A stretch of 64,000 bases of DNA from Bradyrhizobium sp. NFR13 (lineage in GTDB: Bacteria > Pseudomonadota > Alphaproteobacteria > Rhizobiales > Xanthobacteraceae): positions 868,001 through 932,000 of the forward strand of contig NZ_FOTP01000002.1 in NCBI RefSeq assembly GCF_900114605.1, in the 5' to 3' direction. Position numbers and translations under genes: made by a program. Below are positions 47,049-57,940 of this stretch, piece after piece (positions within the stretch are counted from its first letter, which is position 1; the number at the start of each line of letters is the position of its first letter). Below the pieces are notes generated by a model. That model had not been told where the DNA came from and did not search any database. It saw only the letters and a list, made by a program, of their open reading frames with translations.

Positions 47049-47074
47049 AAAAAGGCGCCCTGCTAGGGCGCCTT
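47049..47074 (-). terminator. Rho-independent terminator downstream of ldtR
   Basis: A perfect 10-bp stem (47052-47061 with 47065-47074, 3-nt loop) is followed on the minus strand by tttctttgg. It lies about 100 bp after the ldtR stop codon. Confidence 0.85.
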
Positions 47075-47171
47075 GATCAATTTCAGTGTCGCATGCGTCT
47101 TCTGCGCATTTCGACGTGCTTTCGGAGGGCAATCCGTCGGCAGTGGTTCGGCAACTTGGAAGTCGAAAGTC

Positions 47172-47684
47172 TCAGAGACGATACAGGATCTGGTCGGTCC
47201 AGAAGCGCTCGAGGCGATGCAGCGACTTGTTGAGGGTCGCGAATTCCTCGTTGGAGATACCACCGACCTGCTCCACCGTCTTGACGTGCTTCTGATACAG
47301 TGCGTCGACGATGTGGCGGATTTCCTGGCCCTGCGCCGTCAGACGAATGCGAACCGAGCGACGATCGACGCGCGAGCGCTGATGATCGAGGAAGCCGAGT
47401 TCGACGAGCTTCTTCAGGTTGTAGGACACGTTGGAGCCGAGATAGTAACCGCGGGTGCGCAGTTCGCCGGCGGTCAGTTCCTTGTCGCCGATATTGTAGA
47501 GCAGCAGCGCCTGCACCGAATTGATATCAGCGCGGCCGCGGCGATCGAATTCATCCTTGATGACGTCGAGCAGGCGGCGATGCAGACGCTCCACCAACGT
47601 CAAGGCTTCCAGATAAAGCGGCTGAACCGGCGCCTGGCCCGGAACGAGATCGACGCTTTCCACCGTCGCAACGGTCTTCATCAT
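47172..47684 (-). CDS. ldtR: MarR-family transcriptional regulator, LdtR-like
   Basis: A 170-residue winged-helix regulator. The DNA-binding part is INSVQALLLYNIGDKELTAG, RTRGYYLGSNVSYNLKKLVELGFLDHQRS and the wing VDRRSVRIRLTAQG. The long N-terminal helix starts LYLEALTLVERLHRRLLDV. This matches LdtR of Liberibacter and rhizobia, which controls L,D-transpeptidase and stress genes. A strong terminator follows. Start at the first of two ATG codons (MMKTVATVE) behind AGGGGTAGT. The upstream 339 bp are free of genes and include its promoter. Confidence 0.9.
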   Translation of the reverse strand: MMKTVATVESVDLVPGQAPVQPLYLEALTLVERLHRRLLDVIKDEFDRRGRADINSVQALLLYNIGDKELTAGELRTRGYYLGSNVSYNLKKLVELGFLDHQRSRVDRRSVRIRLTAQGQEIRHIVDALYQKHVKTVEQVGGISNEEFATLNKSLHRLERFWTDQILYRL

Positions 47685-48023
47685 GACACTACCCCTGTTG
47701 TCGTTTTTATCGACTTATTCGACGAAACTTGTGTCCCGTCTGATAGGGCCAACTTAAGGGGGAGCGTTTGAAGAACCGCTTAAATAAGACAATAAAGAGA
47801 TCATGAATTTGAGACAGTGAATCTGAGATTAAGCCGGTGAAACAAGGGGTTTTCGCAAGGTTTGATTCACGCTGCAGAGCCCATGTTCCAGCTTTGTCCG
47901 CCCGATCTGTCGCATAGCGGAACAGCTTGCCTAAAATTCGAAACACTCGCGTAAGACTCGTAACCGGCCCGTTAGGGTGACCGAAATCTTACCGCGAATG
48001 CCCCGAAAATTAATTCGACAATT
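47685..48023. other. Intergenic region upstream of ldtR
   Basis: These 339 bp lie between ldtR and the 3' end of the acyl-CoA synthetase gene, both on the minus strand. The sequence is less GC-rich than its neighbours and has AT-rich stretches near 47780-47830, suitable for the ldtR promoter. I see no gene or repeat in it. Confidence 0.5.
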
Positions 48024-49589
48024 TTACGCAACTCCGCGCGTTCGCCCTTCCCAATATGGTGCGCGCAGAGCCTTGCGATCGATCTTGCCGAGGCCCGTCA
48101 CGGGGATCTCATTGACGAAATCGATGCTCTTCGGCGACCACGGCGCGCCGCGCTTGTCTTTCACATGCGCCTGCAGTTCCTCCGCAGAGTTATTCGCGCC
48201 GGCTTTCAGCACGACAAAGGCCTTCACCGCCTCGCCCCACTTCGCATCGGGGATGCCGATCACCGCGGCGGACGCCACCGCATGATGCGCCATCAAGGCA
48301 TCCTCGACTTCGCGCGGATAGATGTTGAAGCCGCCGGAGATGATCATGTCCTTGGTGCGATCGACGATATAGAAAAAGCCGTCAGCATCCTTCACCGCGA
48401 CATCGCCGGTATGCAGCCAGCCGCCGCGGAACGCGTCTTCGGTGGCATCCTGCCGTTTCCAGTAACCATCCATTACCAGCGAACCGCGCACGCAGATCTC
48501 GCCGGGTTCCCCTGTCGCCACTTCGCGCATCTCGGCGTCGAACAGTTTGACCTCGACCATCGGATTGGCGCGGCCGCAGGAACCGAGACGGCCCGGCTTG
48601 CTGTCGTCGTGATCGATCTTGCGCATGGTGGTGATGATCTGCGGCGCTTCGGTCTGGCCATAGAGCTGCACGAACACATTGCCGAAAATCCCGACGCCCT
48701 CGCGCAGCCGGTCCGGCGACATCGGCGCCGCGCCATAGACGATCATGTCCAGCGACGACATGTCGTATTTCGCGCGCAGGTCAGGCGCATCGATCAGCGC
48801 ATAGATCAGCGTCGGTACCAGGAAGGTCGCGGTGATCTTCTCCTCATGCACCACGCGGCAATAGGTCTCCGCATCGAAGCCCTGTACCAGCCGCGCGAAG
48901 CCGCCGCGCAGCATCACCGGAAACAGCGTGATGCCGGCCGCGTGGCTGATCGGGGTTGCGGCGAGATAACGGATATCCGCCGGCCAGTCCCAGTCCGCAT
49001 AGATCGCCAGCGCCATCGCCACGATCACGCGATGCGGCAGCATCACGCCCTTGGAACGGCCGGTGGTGCCGCCGGTATAAGCGAGCCAGCAAATGTCGCT
49101 GACACTGCTCTCGTCCATCAATGGCGCCGTCGTCGCGCCCGGCAGTTCGGCCAGCAGATCGCGCGCGCCATCAAGCGCGCCGAACGACAGCAGATGTTTC
49201 AGGCCCGGCACGCGGCTGCGCAATGCAAGGCCCCGCGCGGCGAACTTGCCGGCCTCCACGATCAGCGCCGAGATTTCGGCATCTTCGAGAATGAAGGCGT
49301 GATCGTCCTCGGCGGCCATCGGATGCAGCGGCGTATAGCGCAGGCCCATCACGGCGGCGGCGGAGATCGCAGCCCAGCTCTCGGCGCGGTTGCCGGAGAG
49401 GATGGACAGCGCATCGCCCTTCTTCAGACCAAGGCTGCGGAACAGGCTGATGAAGCGCGCGACCACGTTGCCGAATTCACGGTAGCTCCAGCGGACATTG
49501 CCGTCAGCGAGCGCGGGCCGGTCGCCATAGCGGGCAATGGCGCTGACAATGATGCTGCCAGCGGTGCCGCCGGAATAAAGCTGGTTCAA
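48024..49589 (-). CDS. Acyl-CoA synthetase (AMP-forming ligase)
   Basis: A 521-residue class I adenylate-forming enzyme. The ATP loop is YTGGTTGRSKGVMLPH, the second motif is YGQTEAPQ, the hinge region has GWLHTGDVAVKDADGFFYIV and DRTKDMIISGGFNIYPREVE, and the C-terminal catalytic lysine is in VTGLGKIDRKAL. It activates a fatty or aryl acid to its CoA ester. The likely start is TTG 49589 (reading MNQLYSGG), just 4 nt after GGGAGGT; the first ATG comes far too late and the longer frame runs into the next gene. The substrate is not certain. Confidence 0.9.
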   Translation of the reverse strand: MNQLYSGGTAGSIIVSAIARYGDRPALADGNVRWSYREFGNVVARFISLFRSLGLKKGDALSILSGNRAESWAAISAAAVMGLRYTPLHPMAAEDDHAFILEDAEISALIVEAGKFAARGLALRSRVPGLKHLLSFGALDGARDLLAELPGATTAPLMDESSVSDICWLAYTGGTTGRSKGVMLPHRVIVAMALAIYADWDWPADIRYLAATPISHAAGITLFPVMLRGGFARLVQGFDAETYCRVVHEEKITATFLVPTLIYALIDAPDLRAKYDMSSLDMIVYGAAPMSPDRLREGVGIFGNVFVQLYGQTEAPQIITTMRKIDHDDSKPGRLGSCGRANPMVEVKLFDAEMREVATGEPGEICVRGSLVMDGYWKRQDATEDAFRGGWLHTGDVAVKDADGFFYIVDRTKDMIISGGFNIYPREVEDALMAHHAVASAAVIGIPDAKWGEAVKAFVVLKAGANNSAEELQAHVKDKRGAPWSPKSIDFVNEIPVTGLGKIDRKALRAPYWEGRTRGVA

Positions 49590-49644
49590 AATGACCTCCC
49601 TGAATGCAGGGCCTTCTGCGAGGCCTCTGCTTGACGTCTTGAGC

Positions 49645-50124
49645 CTATGGCGGTCGTTCGCGTGCCGCCATCCATGCCAGCGCAAGGTAGCCTGCGAGAA
49701 ACGCAGCCTGCACGCCGACGACCAGGAGGTTACCGCCATAGATGGTCGGAAACATCAGCTCGATGACCGCCATGGACACCACGGTCGTCAGCCAGACAAC
49801 GGCGCCCCAGGGCGTCGCGAGCCAGAGGCCGACGGCGCTAACCAGTTCGATGACGGCGAAATAGACCGTGGCGGTCTGCCAGCCCATGGTCTGGACCTCG
49901 AAGGCCTCATCCTCGGTGCCGACAAAGCCAGTCACCTGCGCCCAGTGATAGAGGCCCTGCATCATCGAGACGACGGCCATCACGCGCAGGAACAGGACCA
50001 GACGCCGGGTCCAGACGTTCTCGTCGGATTCGATGCGTCCGGACGAGATCGCCGCAACCGACATGGCATGGTCCCGCGACGTGGGGTCTCTCGACCCGAG
50101 GTCGCGCGGCATCTGCTCAGACAT
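49645..50124 (-). CDS. DUF6163-like four-helix membrane protein
   Basis: A 159-residue protein with a soluble N-terminal tail of about 40 residues and four membrane helices (LVLFLRVMAVVSMMQGLY, TATVYFAVIELVSAVGLWLA, GAVVWLTTVVSMAVIELMF, LLVVGVQAAFLAGYLALAWM). The pattern is that of DUF6163 proteins found near hemB in rhizobia; function unknown. It is divergent from hemB, and the acyl-CoA synthetase follows 55 bp downstream on the same strand. Assignment is from memory of the family pattern. Confidence 0.65.
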   Translation of the reverse strand: MSEQMPRDLGSRDPTSRDHAMSVAAISSGRIESDENVWTRRLVLFLRVMAVVSMMQGLYHWAQVTGFVGTEDEAFEVQTMGWQTATVYFAVIELVSAVGLWLATPWGAVVWLTTVVSMAVIELMFPTIYGGNLLVVGVQAAFLAGYLALAWMAARERPP

Positions 50125-50235
50125 GCGAATGCGATCTCACGGGTGGGAACTGGACGTTTGGGCGACGGTTCAGGCGATTCATTGGGGGCTTTTTGTGGGC
50201 CTTTGGGCCTGCAAAATCAATGACCCAGCGCATGA

Positions 50236-51384
<1,149 letters not shown>

Positions 51385-51510
51385 GCGCATCCGCGCCCGG
51401 CCCTCGCCTGATTTACGTCATGGACAGTCTGTAACGATTCCGCGCACTTGCTGCGCGGTCTGGTGATATCCATGTGATGCACCGTGAGGATGCAAACGGA
51501 GGGATGCGTC

Positions 51511-52095
51511 ATGTCTGATACCGGCCCGAATGCTGGCGGCCCTAACAACAACGGAAGCTGGCAAGGCGACACCTGGCGCAGTGCCGGTACCCCGCCCCGC
51601 ACCCATGCCTTCGATCCCTATGCGCAGCCGGATTTGTTCCGCGGCGTGTTGATGCGCCGCGTTGTCGCCTTCCTGATCGATCTCGTGGTGCTGTCGATTC
51701 CGATCGTACTCGCGGTGATCTTTATCGCGGTGTTCGGCGTCGTCACCCTCGGCCTTGGCTGGGCGCTGTTCTGGCTGATCTCGCCGGCAACCGTGATCTG
51801 GCCAATCGTCTATTACGGCATGTCGCTTGGCGGCCCGCATTCGGCCACCTGGGGCATGCGAATGATGGACCTGCAGATGCGCACCTTCTCGGGTAGCCCC
51901 GGCTACTTCGTGCTCGGTGCGGCGCATGCGGTGCTGTTCTGGGCCTCGGTGTCGCTGCTCACGCCGCTGGTGCTGGTGGTTGGGCTGCTCAATGGCCGTC
52001 GTCAGCTGCTGCACGACCTCGTGCTGGGAACCGTGGTGGTGAATAATTCCGTGGTCCGCGCCGCTTACGCCCAGCCGCCCGGCCGCGCCTACTAA
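51511..52095 (+). CDS. RDD family membrane protein
   Basis: A 194-residue protein. About 45 polar residues (GPNAGGPNNNGSWQ) are followed by the RDD domain. The motif arginine and aspartates are in LMRRVVAFLIDLVVLSI (first helix), and further helices include VFGVVTLGLGWALFWLI and AHAVLFWASVSLLTPLVLV. The closing stretch NGRRQLLHDLVLGTVVV is typical. Start ATG 51511 lies behind GGAGGGA. RDD proteins are poorly understood, and some may transport ions. It is followed by bpt after 90 bp on the same strand. Confidence 0.88.
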   Translation: MSDTGPNAGGPNNNGSWQGDTWRSAGTPPRTHAFDPYAQPDLFRGVLMRRVVAFLIDLVVLSIPIVLAVIFIAVFGVVTLGLGWALFWLISPATVIWPIVYYGMSLGGPHSATWGMRMMDLQMRTFSGSPGYFVLGAAHAVLFWASVSLLTPLVLVVGLLNGRRQLLHDLVLGTVVVNNSVVRAAYAQPPGRAY

Positions 52096-52185
52096 TAGCC
52101 AGCAACTCGACCGGGCAAAGCGATTGACCGTTTGCCCGGCTGGCGCGATGCTACGCCAAACTGCTTCGGAGACCGACGGCAACCC

Positions 52186-52962
52186 GTGACCCAACACTCG
52201 CGCGATACTCCGCAATTCTATCTGACGGCGCCGTCGCCGTGCCCCTATCTGCCGGGCCGGCACGAACGGAAAGTTTTCACCCATCTGGTCGGCGACAAGG
52301 CCGGCGATCTCAACGACCTGCTCACCCATGGCGGCTTCCGGCGCAGCCAGTCGATCGCCTATCGCCCGGCCTGCGACCAGTGCCGCGCCTGCGTGTCCGT
52401 CCGTGTCATCGCCAACGAATTCAAGCCGTCGCGCAACTTTCGCAAGATCTTGGCGCGCAATGCCGACGTGATCGGCGAGCAGCGCAACGCGGTCCCGACC
52501 TCCGAACAGTATTCGGTGTTCCGCGCTTATCTCGACCAGCGCCATCGCCATGGCGGCATGGCCGACATGACGGTGCTCGATTACGCGATGATGGTGGAGG
52601 ACTCGCATGTCGAGACCCGCATCATCGAATATCGCCGACGCGGCGCTGACACCGGCATCACCGGCCGCGGCGAGGACCTGCTCGCGGTCGCGCTGACCGA
52701 TGTGCTCAGCGATGGGCTGTCGATGGTCTATTCGTTCTTCGAGCCCGGCGAGGAAAGCCGTTCGCTCGGCACCTTCATGATCCTCGACCACATCGCCCGC
52801 GCCAGGCGGCTCGGCCTGCCTTACGTCTATCTCGGCTACTGGATCGAGGGCTCGAAGAAGATGGACTACAAGGGCCGCTATCTGCCGCAGCAGCGGCTCG
52901 CGCCATCAGGATGGCTGCGCGTGGACGCGACGGGCGAAACGATGCCCGAGCCGCAGGATTAG
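52186..52962 (+). CDS. bpt: Aspartate/glutamate leucyltransferase (Bpt/Ate family)
   Basis: A 258-residue aminoacyl-tRNA-protein transferase of the bacterial N-end rule. It attaches leucine or arginine to N-terminal Asp/Glu, marking proteins for ClpAP. Signature parts: [37 protein letters not shown] with the CDQCRAC cysteines, and [20 protein letters not shown]. The GTG at 52186 fits the conserved [13 protein letters not shown] start; the site upstream (GGAG) is rather far. It converges with mntH, and their 3' ends overlap by 4 bp. Confidence 0.93.
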   Translation: MTQHSRDTPQFYLTAPSPCPYLPGRHERKVFTHLVGDKAGDLNDLLTHGGFRRSQSIAYRPACDQCRACVSVRVIANEFKPSRNFRKILARNADVIGEQRNAVPTSEQYSVFRAYLDQRHRHGGMADMTVLDYAMMVEDSHVETRIIEYRRRGADTGITGRGEDLLAVALTDVLSDGLSMVYSFFEPGEESRSLGTFMILDHIARARRLGLPYVYLGYWIEGSKKMDYKGRYLPQQRLAPSGWLRVDATGETMPEPQD

Positions 52963-54344
52963 CCGCCCGCGAAGAAATCCACCACCAGCTTCGCATTCAG
53001 CACGATGATGACAACCGCCGTGATCGCAGCAAGCGCTGTGATCCAGCGCGGCGCGACGAACGGTCCCATCTTGCTCCGGCTCGCCGTGAATAGCACCAGC
53101 GGCACCACAGCGAACGGCAGTTGCAGGCTCAGCACGACCTGACTGAGGATCAGGAGTTGCCCTGTCCCCTTCTCGCCGTACCAGATGGTGACAACGACGG
53201 CCGGGACGATGGCGATCATCCGTGTGATCATGCGGCGGAGCCACGGCGCGAGGCGCAGATTGATGAAGCCTTCCATCACGATCTGGCCCGCCAGCGTTGC
53301 CGTGATCGTCGAGTTCAGACCGCAGCACAGCAGCGCGATGGCAAACAAGGTCGGGGCGAGGCTTGAGCCCAGCAAGGGCGCCAGAAACGCATGCGCCTGA
53401 TCGAGTTCGGCGACGTCGGTCTTGCCGGTCTTGTTGAATGTCGCAGCCGCCAGGATCAGGATCGACGCATTGATGGTGAGCGCAAGACAAAGCGCGATGG
53501 TGGAATCGATCGTTGCGAGCTTGATCGCCTCTTTCTTCTCGGGAAGACTCTCGCCGTAGCCGCGGGTCTGCACGAGGCCGGAATGCAGATAGAGATTATG
53601 CGGCATCACCGTTGCGCCGAGGATACCAAGCGCTAGGAAGAGCATTTCCTTGTTGGCGACGATCTCGGTCGTCGGCGCAAAACCGCGGATCACCGCGCCC
53701 CAATCGGGATCGGCCATGGCAATCTGGATCGCAAAACACGCCGCGATGACGCCGAGCAACGCCACCACGAAGGCCTCGATCCAGCGAAAGCCGAACGCCT
53801 GCAAGGCCAAGATCAGGAACACGTCGAGCGCCGTAATGATGACGCCGATCTCGAGTGGAATGCCGAACAGTAGGTTGAGGCCGATAGCGGTGCCAATCAC
53901 CTCGGCGAGGTCGGTGGCTGTAATCGCGATCTCCGCTGACAGCCACAGCGCCCACGACACCACCCGCGGATAGGAATCGCGGCAAGCCTGCGCCAAATCG
54001 CGCCCCGCCCCGACACCCAGACGCGCGCAGAGCGACTGCAGCACGATGGCCATCAGGTTGGAGACCAGCGCCACCGTCAGCAGCGCGTAACCAAACTTCG
54101 AGCCGCCGGCGAGCGACGTTGCCCAGTTGCCGGGGTCCATATAGCCGACCGCGACCAGGTAGCCCGGTCCGAGAAACGCCAGCAGCTTGCGCCAGAACGA
54201 GCCGTTTTTGACCGTCTGGATCGAGCCGAACATGCCCGCGAGCGACGGGTCGCCCCGCCTCGAACGCCAGCCTGGCTGGTCGACGGCGTCATTTGAGGCG
54301 TTCACAAGCGGCTCGGCGGTAATGGCGGGCGATTTGGCATCCAT
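52959..54344 (-). CDS. mntH: Nramp-family divalent metal transporter (Mn2+)
   Basis: A 461-residue proton-coupled metal importer with about 11 membrane helices. The metal site is in helix 1 ([20 protein letters not shown] motif) and helix 6 ([16 protein letters not shown] motif). The N-terminal 40 residues are polar and cytoplasmic. It imports Mn2+, sometimes Fe2+. A Mur-like palindrome lies 30 bp upstream of its start, which is the expected manganese control in rhizobia. The gene ends inside the convergent bpt gene. Confidence 0.96.
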   Translation of the reverse strand: MDAKSPAITAEPLVNASNDAVDQPGWRSRRGDPSLAGMFGSIQTVKNGSFWRKLLAFLGPGYLVAVGYMDPGNWATSLAGGSKFGYALLTVALVSNLMAIVLQSLCARLGVGAGRDLAQACRDSYPRVVSWALWLSAEIAITATDLAEVIGTAIGLNLLFGIPLEIGVIITALDVFLILALQAFGFRWIEAFVVALLGVIAACFAIQIAMADPDWGAVIRGFAPTTEIVANKEMLFLALGILGATVMPHNLYLHSGLVQTRGYGESLPEKKEAIKLATIDSTIALCLALTINASILILAAATFNKTGKTDVAELDQAHAFLAPLLGSSLAPTLFAIALLCCGLNSTITATLAGQIVMEGFINLRLAPWLRRMITRMIAIVPAVVVTIWYGEKGTGQLLILSQVVLSLQLPFAVVPLVLFTASRSKMGPFVAPRWITALAAITAVVIIVLNAKLVVDFFAGG

Positions 54345-54373
54345 TCCGCCAAGATGGCCGATATTCGAGCTTA

Positions 54374-54390
54374 TTGCAACTCATTTGCAA
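54374..54390. promoter_or_regulatory. Candidate Mur (Fur-family) box upstream of mntH
   Basis: A perfect 6-5-6 inverted repeat, ttgcaactcatttgcaa, 30-46 bp before the mntH start codon. Manganese-responsive sites of rhizobial mntH genes have similar TGCAA/TTGCA half-sites. Binding by Mur is inferred from this likeness and from the gene it precedes. Confidence 0.6.
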
Positions 54391-54548
54391 GTGCATCTGG
54401 CCGTCGATTTAGAACATCGAATTTCGATTCCGAGGCCCGGCGGAACAGATGACTCTTAATCACCGGCATCACCGGCTCCACCTTGTCGGTTAACGGGTGG
54501 CTGCACCGAGCCTGAGCGGAGATGCTGATTTCAAATCCAGGAACCGCC

Positions 54549-55808
54549 ATGACCCACTCGCCCACCGACCGATTGCCCCCGACCTTCAACCGCCTCGCCT
54601 GGTCGAACCTCACGGCGCAGTCGGCCGAACAGGTCGCGCTGGCGGCGGCGCCGATCATCGCCGTGCTGCTGCTGGGTGTCGGCGAAGGCCAGACCGGACT
54701 GCTGCAGACCGCGCTGACCCTGCCCTTCGTGCTGTTCGCCATTCCCGCCGGCCTGCTCGCCGACCGGATGTCGCGCCGCACCCTGATGGCCGGAGCCGAG
54801 GCGCTGCGCGCGATCGCACTGTTGCTGACCCTGGGGCTGATCTGGTTCGGCGCGCTGACGATGTCGCTGCTCGCCTTGCTCGGCTTCGTCGCGGTGTGCG
54901 GCACCGTGGTCTACAGCGTCGCCGCGCCGTCGCTCGTGCCATCGCTGGTCGTGCCGCAATTGCTCGGCGCGGCGAATGCACGGATCGAACTCGCGCGCAC
55001 CGTGGCTTTTGCAAGCGGTCCTGCCATCGGCGGCGCGCTCGTCGGTTTTACCGGTGCCGCGCCTGCCTTCGGCTTTGCCGCAGCACTGTCGATCATCGCG
55101 GTCGCCTTGCTATCAGGCATCCACGAGCCCCCGCGCACGACCATCCGACAACGCAAGCCGATGCAGGATATCGCCGAAGGCCTGTCCTTTGTCTGCTATC
55201 ATCAGTATTTGCGGCCGGTCTTCATCACGCAGTTCATCTTCAGTGCCGCCTCCTTCATGGTCCTCGCGGTCTTCGTGCCTTACGCGGTTCGCCGTCTCGG
55301 CCTCTCCGCCTCCGGCGTCGGCGTGACACTGGCGATGTATGGCGTCGGCATGGTGATCGGCGCCCTGCTGGCGACGCGCGTGATGAAGCGGCTGCCGTTC
55401 GGAACCGTGATCGCGCTCGGACCCGTTACCGGCTTCGTCGCCTCCGTCGTGATGGCACTGACCACATGGATCCCTTCGCCGGCTTTGGCGGGCCTCAGCT
55501 TCTTCCTGCTCGGCGTCGGCCCGATACTGTGGGTGATCTCCACGGCAACGTTGCGACAGTCCGTAACGCCGCCGAGCCTGCTCGGACGCGTCTCCGCGAT
55601 CAACATCCTGAGCTACGGCGCCCGTCCGATCGGGACCGGCATCGCTGCCGTTGTCGGCGGACTCTATCACGCGGAGGCGTGCCTCTACCTCGCCGTCGCG
55701 GGCTTCGCCTGGCAGGCCGTGGTGATCCTGACTTCGCCCGCAGTGACGATGGACCGGCAGCCGGACATGGTCGGCGATGGGACCGGACGCATTCCGACGA
55801 AAGTCTAG
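54549..55808 (+). CDS. MFS transporter (enterobactin exporter/MFS_3-like)
   Basis: A 419-residue transporter with about 12 membrane helices. RLAWSNLTAQSAEQVALAAA is the first segment, and motif A-like AGLLADRMSRRTLMAGAE follows helix 2. The central loop (GIHEPPRTTIRQRKPMQDIA) and the second half (FITQFIFSAASFMVLAVFV) fit the EntS-like group of exporters. The start at MTHSPTDRLPP is preceded by CCAGGAACC. It is divergent from mntH across 205 bp. The substrate is unknown. Confidence 0.88.
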   Translation: MTHSPTDRLPPTFNRLAWSNLTAQSAEQVALAAAPIIAVLLLGVGEGQTGLLQTALTLPFVLFAIPAGLLADRMSRRTLMAGAEALRAIALLLTLGLIWFGALTMSLLALLGFVAVCGTVVYSVAAPSLVPSLVVPQLLGAANARIELARTVAFASGPAIGGALVGFTGAAPAFGFAAALSIIAVALLSGIHEPPRTTIRQRKPMQDIAEGLSFVCYHQYLRPVFITQFIFSAASFMVLAVFVPYAVRRLGLSASGVGVTLAMYGVGMVIGALLATRVMKRLPFGTVIALGPVTGFVASVVMALTTWIPSPALAGLSFFLLGVGPILWVISTATLRQSVTPPSLLGRVSAINILSYGARPIGTGIAAVVGGLYHAEACLYLAVAGFAWQAVVILTSPAVTMDRQPDMVGDGTGRIPTKV

Positions 55809-56006
55809 CAGGCTTGGCGTAATTCATCTGTAGTTCGCACCCGCTCACAGTCTCCCCGCGCTGCAGCAAGGATAGTTAGTGTAGTTGCGCCGCGTCGAAG
55901 CGTCGCAGCAAAGCGAACCTTCTTGCCAAAGCTGCAAGCAAGCCTTTGTCTTGCCACTAATCAACAAGGTCAGTCCGCAAAAGGACGACCATTCGGGGAG
56001 AACACA

Positions 56007-57140
56007 ATGGCTTCATCCAAGGACAGGACTCCGTCTCGGCGCCGCTTTCTGAAGGTCGCCACCGCCAGCGCGACTGCAAGCGTCATGGCACCAGCGATCG
56101 CCCAGGCGCAGGGACCGATCAATATGCGCTGGCAGAGCACATGGCCGGCCAAGGACATCTTCCACGAATACGCGCTCGACTACGCCAAGAAGGTCAACGA
56201 CATGACCGGCGGCGACCTCAAGATCGAGGTGCTTCCGGCCGGCGCTGTGGTCCCGGCCTTCGGCCTGCTCGATGCGGTCTCCAAAGGCACGCTCGACGGC
56301 GGCCACGGCGTGATGGTCTATCACTACGGCAAGCAGACCGCGTTGGCGCTGTGGGGCTCCGGCCCGGCCTATGCGATGGATGCCAACATGCTGCTGGCCT
56401 GGCACAAATTCGGCGGCGGCAAGGAGCTGTTGGCCAAGCTCTATGCGTCGATCGGCGCGAATGTGGTGTCGCTGCCTTACGGGCCGATGCCGACCCAGCC
56501 GCTCGGCTGGTTCAAGAAGCCGGTCACCAAGGCCGATGATCTCAAGGGTGTGAAATTCCGCACCGTCGGCATCTCCATTGACGTGTTCACTGGTCTAGGC
56601 GCCGCGGTGAACGCATTGCCCGGCGGCGAAATCGTCTCGGCGATGGATCGCGGCCTGCTCGATGCGGCCGAATTCAACAATGCCTCGTCGGATCGCATCC
56701 TCGGTTTCCCCGACGTTTCCAAGACCTGCATGCTGCAGAGCTACCACCAGAATGCCGAACAGTTTGAAATCCTGTTCAACAAGACCAAATATGACGCCCT
56801 GCCGGAGAAGCTGCGGGCAATCATCTCGGGCGCCGCCGATGCGGCCGGTCAGGAAATGTCCTGGAAGGCCATCGACCGCTATTCACAGGACTATGCGGAG
56901 ATGCAGAGCAAGGACAAGGTCAAGTTCTACAAGACGCCGGACTCGATCCTGCAGAAGCAGCTCGAAGTCTATGACGAGGTCGTCGCCAAGAAGTCGGCCG
57001 AAAATCCTCTCTTCAAGGAAATCTCCGAATCCCAGCAGGCCTTCGCCAAGCGCGCCACGCAGTGGGAGCAGGACACGGTCGTGAATCGTCGCATGGCCTA
57101 TAATCATTACTTCGGCCCGAACGCGAAGAAGAAGACCTGA
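56007..57140 (+). CDS. TRAP transporter substrate-binding protein (DctP family)
   Basis: A 377-residue periplasmic binding protein. The N-terminus SRRRFLKVATASATASVM is a twin-arginine (Tat) signal cut near residue 34 (AQAQG). The mature protein has the DctP pattern: IEVLPAGAVVPAFGLLDAVSKG, KGVKFRTVGISIDVFTGLGA and a substrate-contact arginine around KFRT. Members of this Tat-exported group often bind 2-oxo or lactate-like acids, sometimes as calcium salts. The start at MASSKDR, after CGGGGAGAAC, is preferred over the longer frame. The permease genes follow after a hairpin and 131 bp. Confidence 0.93.
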   Translation: MASSKDRTPSRRRFLKVATASATASVMAPAIAQAQGPINMRWQSTWPAKDIFHEYALDYAKKVNDMTGGDLKIEVLPAGAVVPAFGLLDAVSKGTLDGGHGVMVYHYGKQTALALWGSGPAYAMDANMLLAWHKFGGGKELLAKLYASIGANVVSLPYGPMPTQPLGWFKKPVTKADDLKGVKFRTVGISIDVFTGLGAAVNALPGGEIVSAMDRGLLDAAEFNNASSDRILGFPDVSKTCMLQSYHQNAEQFEILFNKTKYDALPEKLRAIISGAADAAGQEMSWKAIDRYSQDYAEMQSKDKVKFYKTPDSILQKQLEVYDEVVAKKSAENPLFKEISESQQAFAKRATQWEQDTVVNRRMAYNHYFGPNAKKKT

Positions 57141-57165
57141 CGCCATCAGGCGCACATGCCTCGCG

Positions 57166-57190
57166 TCATCCGGGACCCTCTCCCGGATGA
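57166..57190 (+). terminator. Stem-loop between the TRAP binding-protein and small-permease genes
   Basis: A perfect 9-bp stem (catccggga/tcccggatg, 5-nt loop), extended by one A-T pair, lies 25 bp after the binding-protein stop. There is no T-run, so it is more likely a partial attenuator or RNA-stabilising element. That would keep binding protein in excess over permease. REP-like origin is possible. Confidence 0.55.
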
Positions 57191-57271
57191 TGCCTTGCTG
57201 TTGCCGCTTGCAGTACATCCGCGCCGGACGAAATCTACATCGACGTTTCCTGCATCAGTGGCCTGAATGAC

Positions 57272-57940
57272 ATGACTTCCGAGCGCTTCCTGCATTCCAT
57301 TGACGGTATCAGCACATTCACCGGCAAGGCCGCGGCCTGGCTCATTTTGGGATTGATGGGCCTCGTCTGCGCCGAAGTGTTCAAGCGCTATATGCTGAAC
57401 ATGCCGACCGCATGGATCTTCGACGCGTCGAACATGCTCTATGGCACCCTGTTCATGCTGTGCGGCGCCTATACGCTGGCGCAGAACGGCCACGTCCGTG
57501 GCGACTTTCTATACAGCTCGATGCGGCCGCGCACGCAGGCCTCGCTCGATCTCGTGCTCTACATCGTGTTCTTCCTGCCTGGCATTGCCGCGCTGGTCTA
57601 TGCGGGCTGGGACTATGCGGGCGACAGCTGGCGTATCCGCGAGCACTCTAACGTCACGGCGGACGGACCGCCTGTCTATCATTTCAAGGCGATGATCCCG
57701 CTGGCCGGCGCATTACTGATGTTACAGGGCCTCGCCGAAATCACCCGTGCCGTGATTTGCCTGAAGACAGGCGTGTGGCCGAGCCGGCTCAAGGACGTGT
57801 CCGAAATCGATGTCGTCGGGGAGCAACTCGCCCATAGCGAATACGTCGATGATGACGTGCGCAGAAATGCCATCGCGCAGGCGCAGGAGATCGAGGAAAG
57901 CGCACGCCAGCGCGGCATGGGTGGGGAGACGCAGAAATGA
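57272..57940 (+). CDS. TRAP transporter small permease subunit (DctQ family)
   Basis: A 222-residue protein with four membrane helices, the first two being AAAWLILGLMGLVCAEVFKRYM and LYGTLFMLCGAYTLAQNGHV. GHVRGDFLYSSM is the family motif after helix 2. The C-terminal 60 residues form a cytoplasmic tail longer than usual (LKDVSEIDVVGEQLAHSEYV). It pairs with the DctM subunit, whose gene overlaps by 4 bp. Start ATG 57272; no strong ribosome-binding site is seen. Confidence 0.92.
   Translation: MTSERFLHSIDGISTFTGKAAAWLILGLMGLVCAEVFKRYMLNMPTAWIFDASNMLYGTLFMLCGAYTLAQNGHVRGDFLYSSMRPRTQASLDLVLYIVFFLPGIAALVYAGWDYAGDSWRIREHSNVTADGPPVYHFKAMIPLAGALLMLQGLAEITRAVICLKTGVWPSRLKDVSEIDVVGEQLAHSEYVDDDVRRNAIAQAQEIEESARQRGMGGETQK

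Noticed and set aside
48165-49634. 489-codon open frame opposite the acyl-CoA synthetase, and similar frames at 32801-34180 and 51418-52791
   Set aside because: All are antisense to strongly supported genes and show no family motifs.
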